This document shows positions 55,835 to 64,000 of a stretch of 64,000 nt of DNA, piece after piece (position 1 is the first letter of the stretch; each line of letters starts with the position of its first letter). The stretch comes from Leptolyngbya sp. PCC 7375. GTDB taxonomy: Bacteria; Cyanobacteriota; Cyanobacteriia; Phormidesmidales; Phormidesmidaceae. The notes under the pieces are model-generated. The model was not told the DNA's origin and searched no databases. It worked only from the letters and a program-made list of their open reading frames with translations. The position numbers and the translations under genes were made by a program. The stretch lies in assembly GCF_000316115.1 (NCBI RefSeq), contig NZ_JH993797.1, positions 1,660,486 through 1,724,485 of the forward strand, in the 5' to 3' direction.

Positions 55835-56026
55835 TGAGATATTAATTGTTTTTCTCCTGTCTCCTGGCCCAACCTAGTTTTTCCCGCTTAAGTCGATACC
55901 CATTTTTCAGCCATTTCTATTAGGGTCATCTGGGGGATTTATCAGGATTATCTCAGCTTGCCTAGATACAGTCATGACAGTTAAATAAGTTCTAATCCGT
56001 GCTGTCACCCTCTGTGCGTTGTTCTA

Positions 56027-57424
56027 ATGAAATTTGATCCAGGTTGCATTCAATTTCGTCTCACTGCTGGCATGGTGTTGGCATCTATCCTTGGCTTTGG
56101 TGGTATGACCGCCTGGAGCAATTTTAGAATGCAGCAAATTCTGATTAAGGGGCACAAAGAAAATGCCCTGGAGATTGCTGAGCGATTTGGCCAGGATGTT
56201 GCTTGGATGGACGAAACAATGCCATCCACCATGGCCCTGGAAAAGGTGATCAACTACCGCTCGACTGCGGATACAGCCATTTGGATTCGTTCCCCAGAAG
56301 GAGAGCTAGTTGCCCAGTCCGATACCCTCGAAATGGGGTCTTGGAAGAAAGATGGCCTGGCAGAAGACGTGTTAGATCTGCCTCCCCAAAGTCGCCTGGA
56401 AAGTGTCAATATCCAGGGTCGACAGCTAATTGTTTGCATTAGTCCCCTGGAGGTGCGGGGGAATCTCGTAGGAGATCTGTTTGTAATTGATGACATTACC
56501 CAAAACCAGCGCAGTTTTGCGGCGGTTAATCGTGATTTGACCCTGGCTAGCATTTTGGTCATTGGTCTATCTGCCATTGTGATTGCCATCTATGTGCGCC
56601 AGTCCATCAAGCCGATTTGTAAGATGAATGAGCTGGCGGCCAATGTGTCCCCTGACAATCTGGCAGATACACATCTGGAATTTGACCGGGCTCCAACCGA
56701 AGTGCGGGATCTGGCCCAGGCATTCAACATGATGCTGGGCAGACTGTCAGCAGCCTGGGATCAGCAGCGTCGTTTTGTCAGCGATGTGTCCCATGAGCTG
56801 CGCACGCCTTTAACGCTGGTACATGGCTATTTGCAAAGTACCTTACGTCGTTGCAATACCCTGACTGAACCCCAGCGAGAGGGACTGGAAATTGCGGCGG
56901 CGGAAGCAGACCGGACAATTCGTCTACTACAGGATTTGCTGGATTTGGCGCGGGCTGATGGTGGCCATATGCGGTTCCACATTGAACGGTTGCCGCTAAA
57001 GGACATGGTTTTGAACACCATTGAAATGTGCGGTTATTCTAGCGATCGGGTCAAGGCGGATATTCAAAGCTCAGGTATCGATGCCAGGGCCGATCGCAAT
57101 CGCTTGAAGCAGGTGTTAATCAATTTGATTAGCAATGCCGTCAAATATTCTGAAGCCAGTACAGTGGTTACCGTACGATTAAGGCAGGAAGACGAATGGG
57201 CAGTGATTCAGATTTGCGATCGCGGTCGCGGTATTCCCATGGCTGACCTCAGTCAAATTTTTGAGCCCTTTTACCGAGTGGATGAAGACCGTTCACGGAT
57301 CACCGGGGGCACCGGTCTTGGATTATCCATCGTTAAAACCTTAGTTGAAGGCATGCGAGGAAAAATTAAGGTACAGTCCAAGCCAGGTGAAGGTAGTATA
57401 TTCACCGTCAGCCTACCTTCGTAG
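56027..57424 (+). CDS. Membrane sensor histidine kinase
   Basis: 465 residues. TM1 (about 12-30) and TM2 (171-190) enclose an extracytoplasmic sensor of about 140 residues. A HAMP domain follows (about 190-245), then the H-box with His256 (SHELRTPL), N-box NLISNAVKYS, G1 DRGRGIP and G2 GGTGLGLSI. All catalytic motifs are complete. It lies 192 nt after the TPS-CHAT gene and 26 nt before an OmpR-type regulator, its likely partner. The signal is unknown, but the position suggests envelope or metal status. Confidence 0.93.
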   Translation: MKFDPGCIQFRLTAGMVLASILGFGGMTAWSNFRMQQILIKGHKENALEIAERFGQDVAWMDETMPSTMALEKVINYRSTADTAIWIRSPEGELVAQSDTLEMGSWKKDGLAEDVLDLPPQSRLESVNIQGRQLIVCISPLEVRGNLVGDLFVIDDITQNQRSFAAVNRDLTLASILVIGLSAIVIAIYVRQSIKPICKMNELAANVSPDNLADTHLEFDRAPTEVRDLAQAFNMMLGRLSAAWDQQRRFVSDVSHELRTPLTLVHGYLQSTLRRCNTLTEPQREGLEIAAAEADRTIRLLQDLLDLARADGGHMRFHIERLPLKDMVLNTIEMCGYSSDRVKADIQSSGIDARADRNRLKQVLINLISNAVKYSEASTVVTVRLRQEDEWAVIQICDRGRGIPMADLSQIFEPFYRVDEDRSRITGGTGLGLSIVKTLVEGMRGKIKVQSKPGEGSIFTVSLPS

Positions 57425-57450
57425 TCAGGTTATCCCTGGAGTCAATCATC

Positions 57451-58134
57451 ATGACAGAACCCTCAGCCAAAATATTAGTCATAGAGGATGAGACCCAACT
57501 TGCCAAGTTTGTGCAAATGGAACTCTCTTACGAAGGCTATGATGTGGCCGTAGCTAACGATGGCCTGTCCGGTCTCATGGCCGCCCGCGACAATATGCCA
57601 GATTTGATTTTGCTCGACTGGATGATGCCAGGATTGGCTGGCGTAGAAGTTTGTCGCCGTCTGCGCAGCACTGGCGCACAGATGCCAATCATTTTCCTGA
57701 CAGCGAAAGACGACGTGGCCGATCGAGTGGCTGGGCTAGATGCTGGAGCGGATGATTACGTCGTTAAACCTTTTAGCATTGAAGAATTGCTGGCCCGTGT
57801 CCGTGCCCACCTGCGCCGCAACGATCCCCAAGAAGCAGAATCGCTACAGTTTGAAACCCTCACCCTCAACCGCAAGACTCGCGAAGTGTTTCGGGGTAAC
57901 CGTGGCATTGAGCTAACGGCAAAAGAATTTGATTTGTTAGATTACCTGATTGCCCATCCTCGGCAGGTACTGACCCGCGACCAGATTTTAGAAAAAGTCT
58001 GGGGCTATGATTTCATGGGGGATTCCAACATCATTGAGGTCTACATTCGCTACCTGCGGTTGAAGCTAGAGGCAGAGGGCGAAAAGCGTTTGATCCAGAC
58101 TGTGCGCGGTGTGGGTTACGTTTTGCGGGAGTGA
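57451..58134 (+). CDS. OmpR/PhoB-family response regulator
   Basis: 227 residues. The receiver has the acidic pair Glu12-Asp13, phospho-acceptor Asp56 (LILLDWMMP), Thr84 and Lys106 (VVKPFS). The C-terminal winged helix ends in VRGVGYVLRE, with the recognition region VEVYIRYLRLK-like (IIEVYIRYLRLKLE). It follows the kinase gene by 26 nt, so they form one two-component pair. The downstream permease gene begins 4 nt after its stop, probably by translational coupling. Targets may include the cluster upstream. Confidence 0.94.
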   Translation: MTEPSAKILVIEDETQLAKFVQMELSYEGYDVAVANDGLSGLMAARDNMPDLILLDWMMPGLAGVEVCRRLRSTGAQMPIIFLTAKDDVADRVAGLDAGADDYVVKPFSIEELLARVRAHLRRNDPQEAESLQFETLTLNRKTREVFRGNRGIELTAKEFDLLDYLIAHPRQVLTRDQILEKVWGYDFMGDSNIIEVYIRYLRLKLEAEGEKRLIQTVRGVGYVLRE

Positions 58135-58138
58135 TTTG

Positions 58139-58933
58139 TTGAACCCAACCACCATTGAACTTGACCTGATCCGCATTGCCTGGGCCTTGGGGTTAGCCGC
58201 TGTCGCCATTGGATTATCTCTTTGGCAACAGCTGGGCCTGGCTGGCACCCTAGCATTGGCCACGGTGCGCACCGTGGTGCAGCTGTTTGCGGTTGGCATT
58301 TTTCTATCCATTGTGTTTACCCTCCGCAGTCCGGGTCTGATTATCCTGGTACTGCTGGTGATGACAACGGTTGCCGCGCTGACTGCCCGCAACCGCATTG
58401 GTAAAGACATTCCTCGGCTGATGCTATGGCTGTGGGGGGCCATTTTAACCAGCACGGCCCTGACGATTACCTATACCATGACGGTCGTGGTGCGTCCTGA
58501 GCTCTGGTATGAACCCCGCTACCTCATTCCCCTAACCGGTATGGTGCTGGGTAATGCCCTCACAGCGGCGTCTTTGACGGGTGAGCGTTTAGTCAGTGCC
58601 CTCCGCAACCACCGTGGTGAGATTGAAACCCACCTGAGTTTGGGGGCAACCCCAAGTCAAGCGATCGCAACCTATCGCAGAGAGGCCATTAAAGCCGGTC
58701 TGATTCCCACAGTTAATTCCATGATGGTTGTTGGTCTGGTCACCCTACCCGGCATGATTACGGGGCAAATTTTAGGGGGAGCTGACCCCCTGAATGCCGC
58801 GCTTTACCAGATGTTGATTATGTTTATGTTGGCCTTTGCAACACTCACCACTGCCATATTGGTTGCCTATGCCATCAAGCGACAGTTTTTTAATCAAGCC
58901 ATGCAACTCATTGATCCTAAAAAACAGAAGTAG
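58139..58933 (+). CDS. fetB: FetB-type ABC permease (UPF0014)
   Basis: 264 residues with about seven hydrophobic segments and family motifs: LALATVRTVVQLF, PLTGMVLGNALTAASL, LSLGATPSQAI and VGLVTLPGMITGQILGG. In E. coli FetB works with the ATPase FetA in iron export under oxidative stress. No ATPase gene is adjacent, so its partner is elsewhere or the gene has another role. I chose TTG 58139 because GGGAG (58127-58131) is 7 nt upstream; TTG 58136 is possible, and GTG 58109 would overlap the regulator gene. Confidence 0.85.
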   Translation: MNPTTIELDLIRIAWALGLAAVAIGLSLWQQLGLAGTLALATVRTVVQLFAVGIFLSIVFTLRSPGLIILVLLVMTTVAALTARNRIGKDIPRLMLWLWGAILTSTALTITYTMTVVVRPELWYEPRYLIPLTGMVLGNALTAASLTGERLVSALRNHRGEIETHLSLGATPSQAIATYRREAIKAGLIPTVNSMMVVGLVTLPGMITGQILGGADPLNAALYQMLIMFMLAFATLTTAILVAYAIKRQFFNQAMQLIDPKKQK

Positions 58934-59092
58934 AGTTGGAAAAGCCTGTTGAGATGGCTGATGACATCCAGGGTAGGGACACTCCCCTGTGGATGCCCTG
59001 CGGTACCGGGCGCTGTCAGTCAGAATTTCGCATTAGAAGTCAGGAGTCAGTGAAGTCCTGGATTCTCTGGATTCTGACTGCGGAATGTGCAC

Positions 59093-60529
59093 TTAAACCA
59101 AAACAAACATCTCACTCGTCATATCGGTGACAACCACGTTATTTACCTGAGCCAGGGTCTCTCCATCTACAGAGATCACTGTGGCATCAACGCTCTGCCC
59201 TAAGGAAAGATCAGCATAGGTTAGTCCATCGGCTAAACCAATCAAGTCAATCCCGACTTCAAAATCTCGAATAATATCTCTGCCTTCTCCAACAGCCAGG
59301 ATAAACCTATCCGCACCGCTACCTCCAGAAAAATTATCTCCAGTGAGAATATCGTTGCCTAAGCCACCCCGTAACAGATCATCGCCATCATCACCCCAGA
59401 TCAAATCATCACCTGCGCCACCAAAGAGAGTATCATTGCCCCCTTTGCCCCCAATGCGATCGTTACCGAGTCGGCCCCAGATAACATCATCGCCACCGAC
59501 GCGGCCACCCGGATCTCTCCGATCATGATCGCCGCGCAATATGTCATCACCATCACTACCCAAAATCTGATCATCACCTAAACCACCAGCAGTGGGTTGA
59601 GTGTTATCACGAACTTCAATACTGTCATTACTAGGAGTTCCTATGCCTAAATTGTTGTTGTCAGGGTTGTTTATGGGTGGCTGCGGCTCTGGCTTAGGAG
59701 TGGGCTCTTGAGGCTGAGGTATTGGGGTAGGAGAAGGGGCGGGTGTAGGAGAAGGGGCGGGTGTAGGCGGTGATGGCAGGCCTGGCTGCGGTAAGTCGGG
59801 TTGAGGGGCTGGCGTAGGAACAGGGGGCTCCGGAATAGGCGTAGGTGTAGGGGGTGTGGGTGTAGGGGGTGTGGGTGTAGGGGGAACCGGAATAGGCGTA
59901 GGTGCAGGTGTGGGAACAGGTACTGGCGTAGGGTTAGGAGAAATTGGAGGCGGTGTTGGCGTGGGTACCGGAGCAGGCTCTGGAGTAGGAGTTGGCACAG
60001 GTGCTGGCGCAGGTGCTGGAGTTGGCACTGGCACAGGTGCGGGTGCTGGCGTTGGCGCAGGGGGTGTTGGCCTTGGTGTCGGACGCCTTGGTGGTGTCGG
60101 ACGAACAGGTTCAGTACCTGGAACTCTGGTGCCTAAGACAATTGTCCAATAATCAAAATAATTATGGTTACCAGTATCGTTGGCTAAAAAGACATGGCCT
60201 GCCCCTAGCTGCCGTACATTGGGATTTAAAATATTAGCGCGATGGCCTGGACTAATCATCCAGTCATCAAACACTTCTCTCACTGTGTAATGCCCCGCAC
60301 CAATATTTTCAACAACTGTTCGAGATTGGTAACCAGCAACTCTCGCTCTTTGGGTCGGGTTTGAACCATTAGAACCTCTATGGCCAACAACTAAATCATT
60401 ATGAGCAATATCAGAAGTATGCCGCTGAGCAGCATGATTGAGTTGTTGATCGATGGTGAGTCGAGACAAGCCTGCCCTAACGCGCACACCATTAACGAGC
60501 GCGAGAAACTGCTGAACAAATGTAGCCAT
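59093..60529 (-). CDS. CAP (SCP/PR-1) domain protein with Pro-rich linker and RTX repeats
   Basis: 478 residues from ATG 60529. The CAP domain (1 to about 135) shows [21 protein letters not shown] and [16 protein letters not shown], with the His and Glu residues that line the CAP cleft. A linker of PTP/PAP repeats (about 140-300) follows, then RTX nonapeptides (about 320-430: [26 protein letters not shown]) and a short terminal domain. No signal peptide is present, so type I secretion is expected. CAP domains bind lipids or cell-wall ligands. The frame is open to GTG 60586, but the family N-terminus begins at [13 protein letters not shown]. Confidence 0.88.
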   Translation of the reverse strand: MATFVQQFLALVNGVRVRAGLSRLTIDQQLNHAAQRHTSDIAHNDLVVGHRGSNGSNPTQRARVAGYQSRTVVENIGAGHYTVREVFDDWMISPGHRANILNPNVRQLGAGHVFLANDTGNHNYFDYWTIVLGTRVPGTEPVRPTPPRRPTPRPTPPAPTPAPAPVPVPTPAPAPAPVPTPTPEPAPVPTPTPPPISPNPTPVPVPTPAPTPIPVPPTPTPPTPTPPTPTPIPEPPVPTPAPQPDLPQPGLPSPPTPAPSPTPAPSPTPIPQPQEPTPKPEPQPPINNPDNNNLGIGTPSNDSIEVRDNTQPTAGGLGDDQILGSDGDDILRGDHDRRDPGGRVGGDDVIWGRLGNDRIGGKGGNDTLFGGAGDDLIWGDDGDDLLRGGLGNDILTGDNFSGGSGADRFILAVGEGRDIIRDFEVGIDLIGLADGLTYADLSLGQSVDATVISVDGETLAQVNNVVVTDMTSEMFVLV

Positions 60530-60873
60530 CTTTATACGTATTTCGGATCGGTGCGTGCCGTACTGTTCTTTTTTATCCCTTGGCACATGGCCATCCCCAT
60601 GGTGCTAACACCCAACTTCATACATCTTTTTTGAAGGAGTTGGGGATGAGTCGTAGATCCACCGAGCAAACTATGACTAGGATTGTTACCGTGGGACGCA
60701 AAAACTGTTCTACTTGATAAAACACGTCAGTGCATTTACCCATAGTGATCAGAGGTCGTCCGTCTCAGATTTTTCTTTAGCTATCGTGCGCTTAGATACA
60801 CCCAAGACAACCTTGAATAAGTCAAGGCTATGAAGCAATAAGTTCTCACAGAACATTGAGGAGTCCTTGCTCC
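60530..60873. other. Intergenic region between divergent genes, no gene seen
   Basis: It holds the promoters of the CAP-RTX gene and of the small membrane ORF. No convincing -35/-10 pair or operator was identified. Confidence 0.4.
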
Positions 60874-61023
60874 ATGAGTAAACTACTTCATGCCATATCC
60901 TTACTGTTGGCCATTATCCTTTACCGTATGTTGGCTCCAACCCCCATACCCGGTGGATCGATTGGCAATTATTCAATAAATTCTCAAATTTATCTGACTA
61001 CTGCAACAACCGGTCTAGACTGA
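60874..61023 (+). CDS. Small membrane or exported peptide (49 residues)
   Basis: The ORF starts MSKLLHAISLLLAIILYRML and continues with a polar tail ending TTGLD. GAGGAG lies about 10 nt before ATG 60874 and is the best ribosome site in the area. The hydrophobic N-terminus fits a signal peptide or single membrane helix. It ends 25 nt before the second sigma-like gene and could be its leader or a small subunit. No family is recognised. Confidence 0.5.
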   Translation: MSKLLHAISLLLAIILYRMLAPTPIPGGSIGNYSINSQIYLTTATTGLD

Positions 61024-61048
61024 TTTCAGGTAATTGTTTGCATTCACC

Positions 61049-62392
61049 ATGGTTAACACATCGCGTTATTGGCAAATGATGGTTTTAACGGCTGCAGGGC
61101 GACTACAGCGACAGAACTTTCCCGATGCCCAACGGTGGTTTCAGCCCCAATTTGGCCAGCGTTTAGAAGCCGAAATCCTGTCCGAACGCGATTGTCAGTT
61201 AGCTTTGTGGGAGTTAACCCAAACCGATGCAGAGAATGCAGCCATAGCTCAACTGTGTTTGCGCTGTTGGTTGTCCCACCAGATTGAAGCTGCCTGTACC
61301 CAGTTAGTTCGTCAATTTGGTGAGACCTATAACTTTACAGGTGCAGACCTGTGGCCCCTGATTTTGGATGACGATGGTCAGGTTCCTGCAACCTACCCTG
61401 CTGTGGCGATGCAAATTCTAGCTAAATATGATCCCAGTCAGTCGGCCTTGAGCACCTGGACCAGTCGACTGACCAAAAGTCATCCGAATCTCAACCGTTT
61501 CTTTATGGAACAAGGGTTATATCGCATTAGCCCATGGGCAATTCTCAACGATACCCGCCTATCGCAGCTGCCCAGAGCGTTGCCCCACCTCAGTCAAAGT
61601 GAGTTGACTACAGCTAGCCAATTACTCAGTGCCTATCACCGGGTGTATCGTAATGACCGATTAAAACAACGCCAGGGTCGTGCCCGTCGCTGTGTTGACC
61701 CCACCGATGAACAGCTCCAAAAGATTGTGCCCAATGAGGCTCCTAACCTGGTATTTGCCCAGTTACATGAGCTGGCAGATCAGCTGCGACAATATCGGAT
61801 TGCAGTGCGTCGACGTACCCCATTGACCCAATCTTTAGATAACACTGAGACAGGTCTTTCCAATCTCTCGGCACCGACTTCTGATGATGCAGAGCAAGCT
61901 CAAGATGACTTTTTAAAACGTTATCGGACTCACTTTATTACGACTCTCGACCAGGCAATTCACCATATTGTGCAAAGCTATAGCACCCACTATAAAAGGA
62001 GGAAACCACCCCAGGATAGCGTTTATCGAAAGGCCCTAATACTATTTCACTGCCAGGGATTATCCATGGGAGTGATTGCGAAACAGCTAGAGTTAACTAA
62101 TCAGGTAAAGGTAACCCGTTTGTTGCAGCTTAAGCAATTTCGAGCCAAGGTTTGTATCTACTGGTTAAATCAACTTAAAGAGCAAGTCCAGGCGGATGCG
62201 TTACAGCATGTCTCTGCTGACCGGCTAACCAAAATTGCCCAGCAACTAGATTACATTTTGACTGAAGAAACAGAAACAGTGATGGCAGAAGCTGCTTCAG
62301 AGGCACAAATTCCTAAGAATCGTACGGCAAATAGCATATTTTCCCGTCGTCTGTGTGAAACAGTTTTATCTTCTACGCCTCCTGATGAATAG
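61049..62392 (+). CDS. Sigma-70-like regulator of the second DUF1822 pair
   Basis: 447 residues from ATG 61049. The segment LAKYDPSQSALSTWTSRLTKSHPNLNRF (about 127-155, named here by its ends) resembles the sigma region 2 pattern found in cyanobacterial genes next to DUF1822. A later part (about 328-360: RKALILFHCQGLSMGVIAKQ) resembles a region 4 HTH. It is longer and clearly different from the protein at 44598, so it is a diverged relative rather than a recent copy. The upstream TTG 61034 is a weaker start. It precedes DUF1822 by 75 nt. The sigma assignment is inferred from pattern only. Confidence 0.65.
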   Translation: MVNTSRYWQMMVLTAAGRLQRQNFPDAQRWFQPQFGQRLEAEILSERDCQLALWELTQTDAENAAIAQLCLRCWLSHQIEAACTQLVRQFGETYNFTGADLWPLILDDDGQVPATYPAVAMQILAKYDPSQSALSTWTSRLTKSHPNLNRFFMEQGLYRISPWAILNDTRLSQLPRALPHLSQSELTTASQLLSAYHRVYRNDRLKQRQGRARRCVDPTDEQLQKIVPNEAPNLVFAQLHELADQLRQYRIAVRRRTPLTQSLDNTETGLSNLSAPTSDDAEQAQDDFLKRYRTHFITTLDQAIHHIVQSYSTHYKRRKPPQDSVYRKALILFHCQGLSMGVIAKQLELTNQVKVTRLLQLKQFRAKVCIYWLNQLKEQVQADALQHVSADRLTKIAQQLDYILTEETETVMAEAASEAQIPKNRTANSIFSRRLCETVLSSTPPDE

Positions 62393-62467
62393 CCCCTCTA
62401 TAAAAATACTCCCTGTAAGCTGATCTCATTCTAGTTAACCCACACTGTCACAGCGCTTTTTCACGCC

Positions 62468-63577
62468 ATGAATACTTCATCCCTCGATCCTCAACAATTT
62501 GATATAATTCCCCTCTCAACAGAAACAGTTATGCTATCTACCACCTCTACACAATGGGCTACAGACATTTGTCAAGACATTTCGGATGATGATAGCCAAT
62601 GGCAAACTTTTTTGAGAGCATTGGCTATGGCAGGGGTAAAACAATGGCTTGAAGATACTGGTTTGCTGCCTGCTGACTTACAAGAGACAACGTTCACCCA
62701 ATCGTCTAATTTGAATGTCGGAGACTATCGTCTATGGGTGTTGCCCATGGGCTCAGTGGTTGATGATGCCGTGAGCATCCCAACAGCCGCCGTCGTAGGG
62801 GACCAGGCAGCCCATTTATATATCCTGGCGGAAGTGCAAGAAGAAGTGAACCAGGTGCGTGTAGTGACAGGTTTACGCCATGATCAGCTACAGCAATACG
62901 TGCAACAACATACCCCTGCAGATCCTCAGGCTTATACGGTTCCCCTTGATCGGTTTGTGGTCACTCCAGAACAGCTTTTGTTGTATCTCAATTGTCTAGA
63001 GCCAGAGACAATTCTCCAGACGGCTCCGTCTAGTCAGCTGAGTGCGATCGCTGAGACTATAACCACAGGTGTGGTAAATGTGGGGAGATGGCTACAGGGT
63101 GAGCTAGATGCCATGGCTGAGCAGCTTGCCTGGCAGTTACTGCCACCCTTGACGCCAGCCCATGGCTTGCGACCTGTTAAGGAAGAAATAGAAAATATTG
63201 TAGAAGAACTCACATCTCAGGGAATTGAAATCCCTATACGGGCAAGGGGTGCTTGTAAAAAGATTAATTTAGCGGGTTTTCCTTGCCGTCTTTATGCTTG
63301 GGTTTGGCCATTGATGGTCGATGATGTGCCTGAGTGGAGTCTGTTTTTAATTCTAGGACCGACACCAGGAGAAACCCTACCGGTTGGCATTGAGCTGATG
63401 GTGAGTGATCAGCAGGAGATATTGTCGCGTGCTAGGCTTACCCAAGAGACGTCAGTTACCTATCTGTACACTCAAGTCATTGGTTACTGGCAAGAGCAGT
63501 TCATAGTGGATATTGGGTTGCCTAACGGTCCCACCATGACATTGCCGCCGTTTGGCTTTGAGATTAGCCAGGGATAG
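62468..63577 (+). CDS. DUF1822 family protein, second copy
   Basis: 369 residues. The family features are weaker than in the copy at 45647 but present: an N-terminal region around QWQTFLRALAMAGVKQWLEDTGL, a central YTVPLDRFVVTPEQLLLYLN and a C-terminal beta region with GACKKINLAGFPCRLYAWVWPL. No signal peptide or membrane helix is seen. It follows a sigma-like gene by 75 nt, repeating the gene order at 44598-46585. Partners such as CHASE2/CHAT or DUF928 would be expected beyond the window edge. Confidence 0.75.
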   Translation: MNTSSLDPQQFDIIPLSTETVMLSTTSTQWATDICQDISDDDSQWQTFLRALAMAGVKQWLEDTGLLPADLQETTFTQSSNLNVGDYRLWVLPMGSVVDDAVSIPTAAVVGDQAAHLYILAEVQEEVNQVRVVTGLRHDQLQQYVQQHTPADPQAYTVPLDRFVVTPEQLLLYLNCLEPETILQTAPSSQLSAIAETITTGVVNVGRWLQGELDAMAEQLAWQLLPPLTPAHGLRPVKEEIENIVEELTSQGIEIPIRARGACKKINLAGFPCRLYAWVWPLMVDDVPEWSLFLILGPTPGETLPVGIELMVSDQQEILSRARLTQETSVTYLYTQVIGYWQEQFIVDIGLPNGPTMTLPPFGFEISQG

Positions 63578-64000
63578 GCGTTGCTGTTTGAGACAGGCTG
63601 TATACTAAACGGCCAGATACTGACCGGGTTGTTGTGTTGCAGGTCAGTTAGGATGACATCAAAACTAAAAAAACATATAAACTCATCACAACTTAATGTC
63701 TCAGGCGATACCTACCCTGCGATATTGAGAGCTACTGGCCAGACCTGCATCCTATGTTGCCATTTAACTGTATATGCCAAAAATATCGAATATAAATCCT
63801 GATAATATCGAATGCTGGTTGACTATTAGGACAGTTTTCGAGGTGTCTGTATAGAATCTGGCCATTAACGATTGAAGCCTACTGGGGAACATCTATCTGT
63901 TCAAAGTCCAGGTGAGCCAGGGTTAACCGTTATGAATATGTATCACTCTCCAGTCTGGTGATGATGCCTACAGGGTACAACCACGTCATAACCTTGGAAT
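63578..64000. other. Window end, no gene supported
   Basis: Only short frames without ribosome sites are present. If the second module follows the first one, a CHAT-CHASE2-type gene should begin beyond 64000. Confidence 0.4.

Noticed and set aside
59017..59080. Terminator of the CAP-RTX gene from CAGTCAGAAT / ATTCTGACTG
   Set aside because: The 10-bp arms pair, but the 44-nt loop and absence of a T-run make termination unlikely.
59801..60152. Arg/Gly/Trp- and Gly/Val-rich plus-strand frames
   Set aside because: They are the reverse side of the Pro-rich linker of the CAP-RTX gene.

Overview
The window looks like chromosomal DNA of a cyanobacterium, probably a filamentous Leptolyngbya-like strain. 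The octamer GCGATCGC (HIP1) recurs (for example at 1480, 18066 and 51785). Many families are typical of cyanobacteria: DUF1822, DUF928, CHAT/TPS exoproteins, Ser/Thr kinase-WD40 fusions, a CnfR/PatB-type regulator, and N-terminal HTH-like domains of STAND proteins. No rRNA, tRNA or CRISPR array was seen. The 5' edge cuts a gene.

Layout. 1-9083: a truncated nucleotide-transporter-like/HEAT/cNMP-binding fusion, an orphan asparagine-synthetase-like gene, a kinase-WD40 gene, a secreted alpha-amylase and a RidA-like protein. 9308-20519: four plus-strand genes for a HEAT protein, a membrane pentapeptide protein, a TPS (filamentous haemagglutinin-type) exoprotein and a TPR-CHAT protein. 20761-23622: a complete IS21-family element with a 5-bp target duplication. 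23749-30255 (minus): a calcium-loop/PPC repeat protein, a frameshifted IS1595-family element with an 8-bp target duplication, a small HTH-like protein and a GH16-RTX protein. 30512-33025: an AT-rich NB-ARC/STAND protein. 33082-37577 (minus): an MscS channel, two VTT-domain (TVP38/TMEM64) proteins and ArsS. 37936-38180: a 245-bp fold-back, MITE-like element with an 11-bp duplication. 38556-44338: a zinc-ribbon/DUF1653-like protein, a CnfR-like Fe-S regulator and an RTX repeat protein.

44598-58933 is the most interesting block. In one direction it holds a sigma-70-like protein, DUF1822, a CHAT-CHASE2 membrane protein, DUF928, an 1868-residue TPS-TPR-CHAT fusion, a histidine kinase, a response regulator and a FetB-like permease. 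A CAP-domain RTX protein follows on the other strand (59093-60529). A second sigma-like/DUF1822 pair starts at 61049 and its downstream partners lie beyond the window.

How the genes may work together. Surface or secreted repeat proteins (TPS, RTX, PPC, CAP, GH16) sit among caspase-like CHAT proteases, STAND/HEAT/pentapeptide scaffolds and signalling proteins. I infer an envelope-sensing and protease-signalling system in 44598-58134, with a split relative in 14316-20519. No TpsB/Omp85 transporter and no type I secretion gene is in the window, so export partners must be elsewhere.
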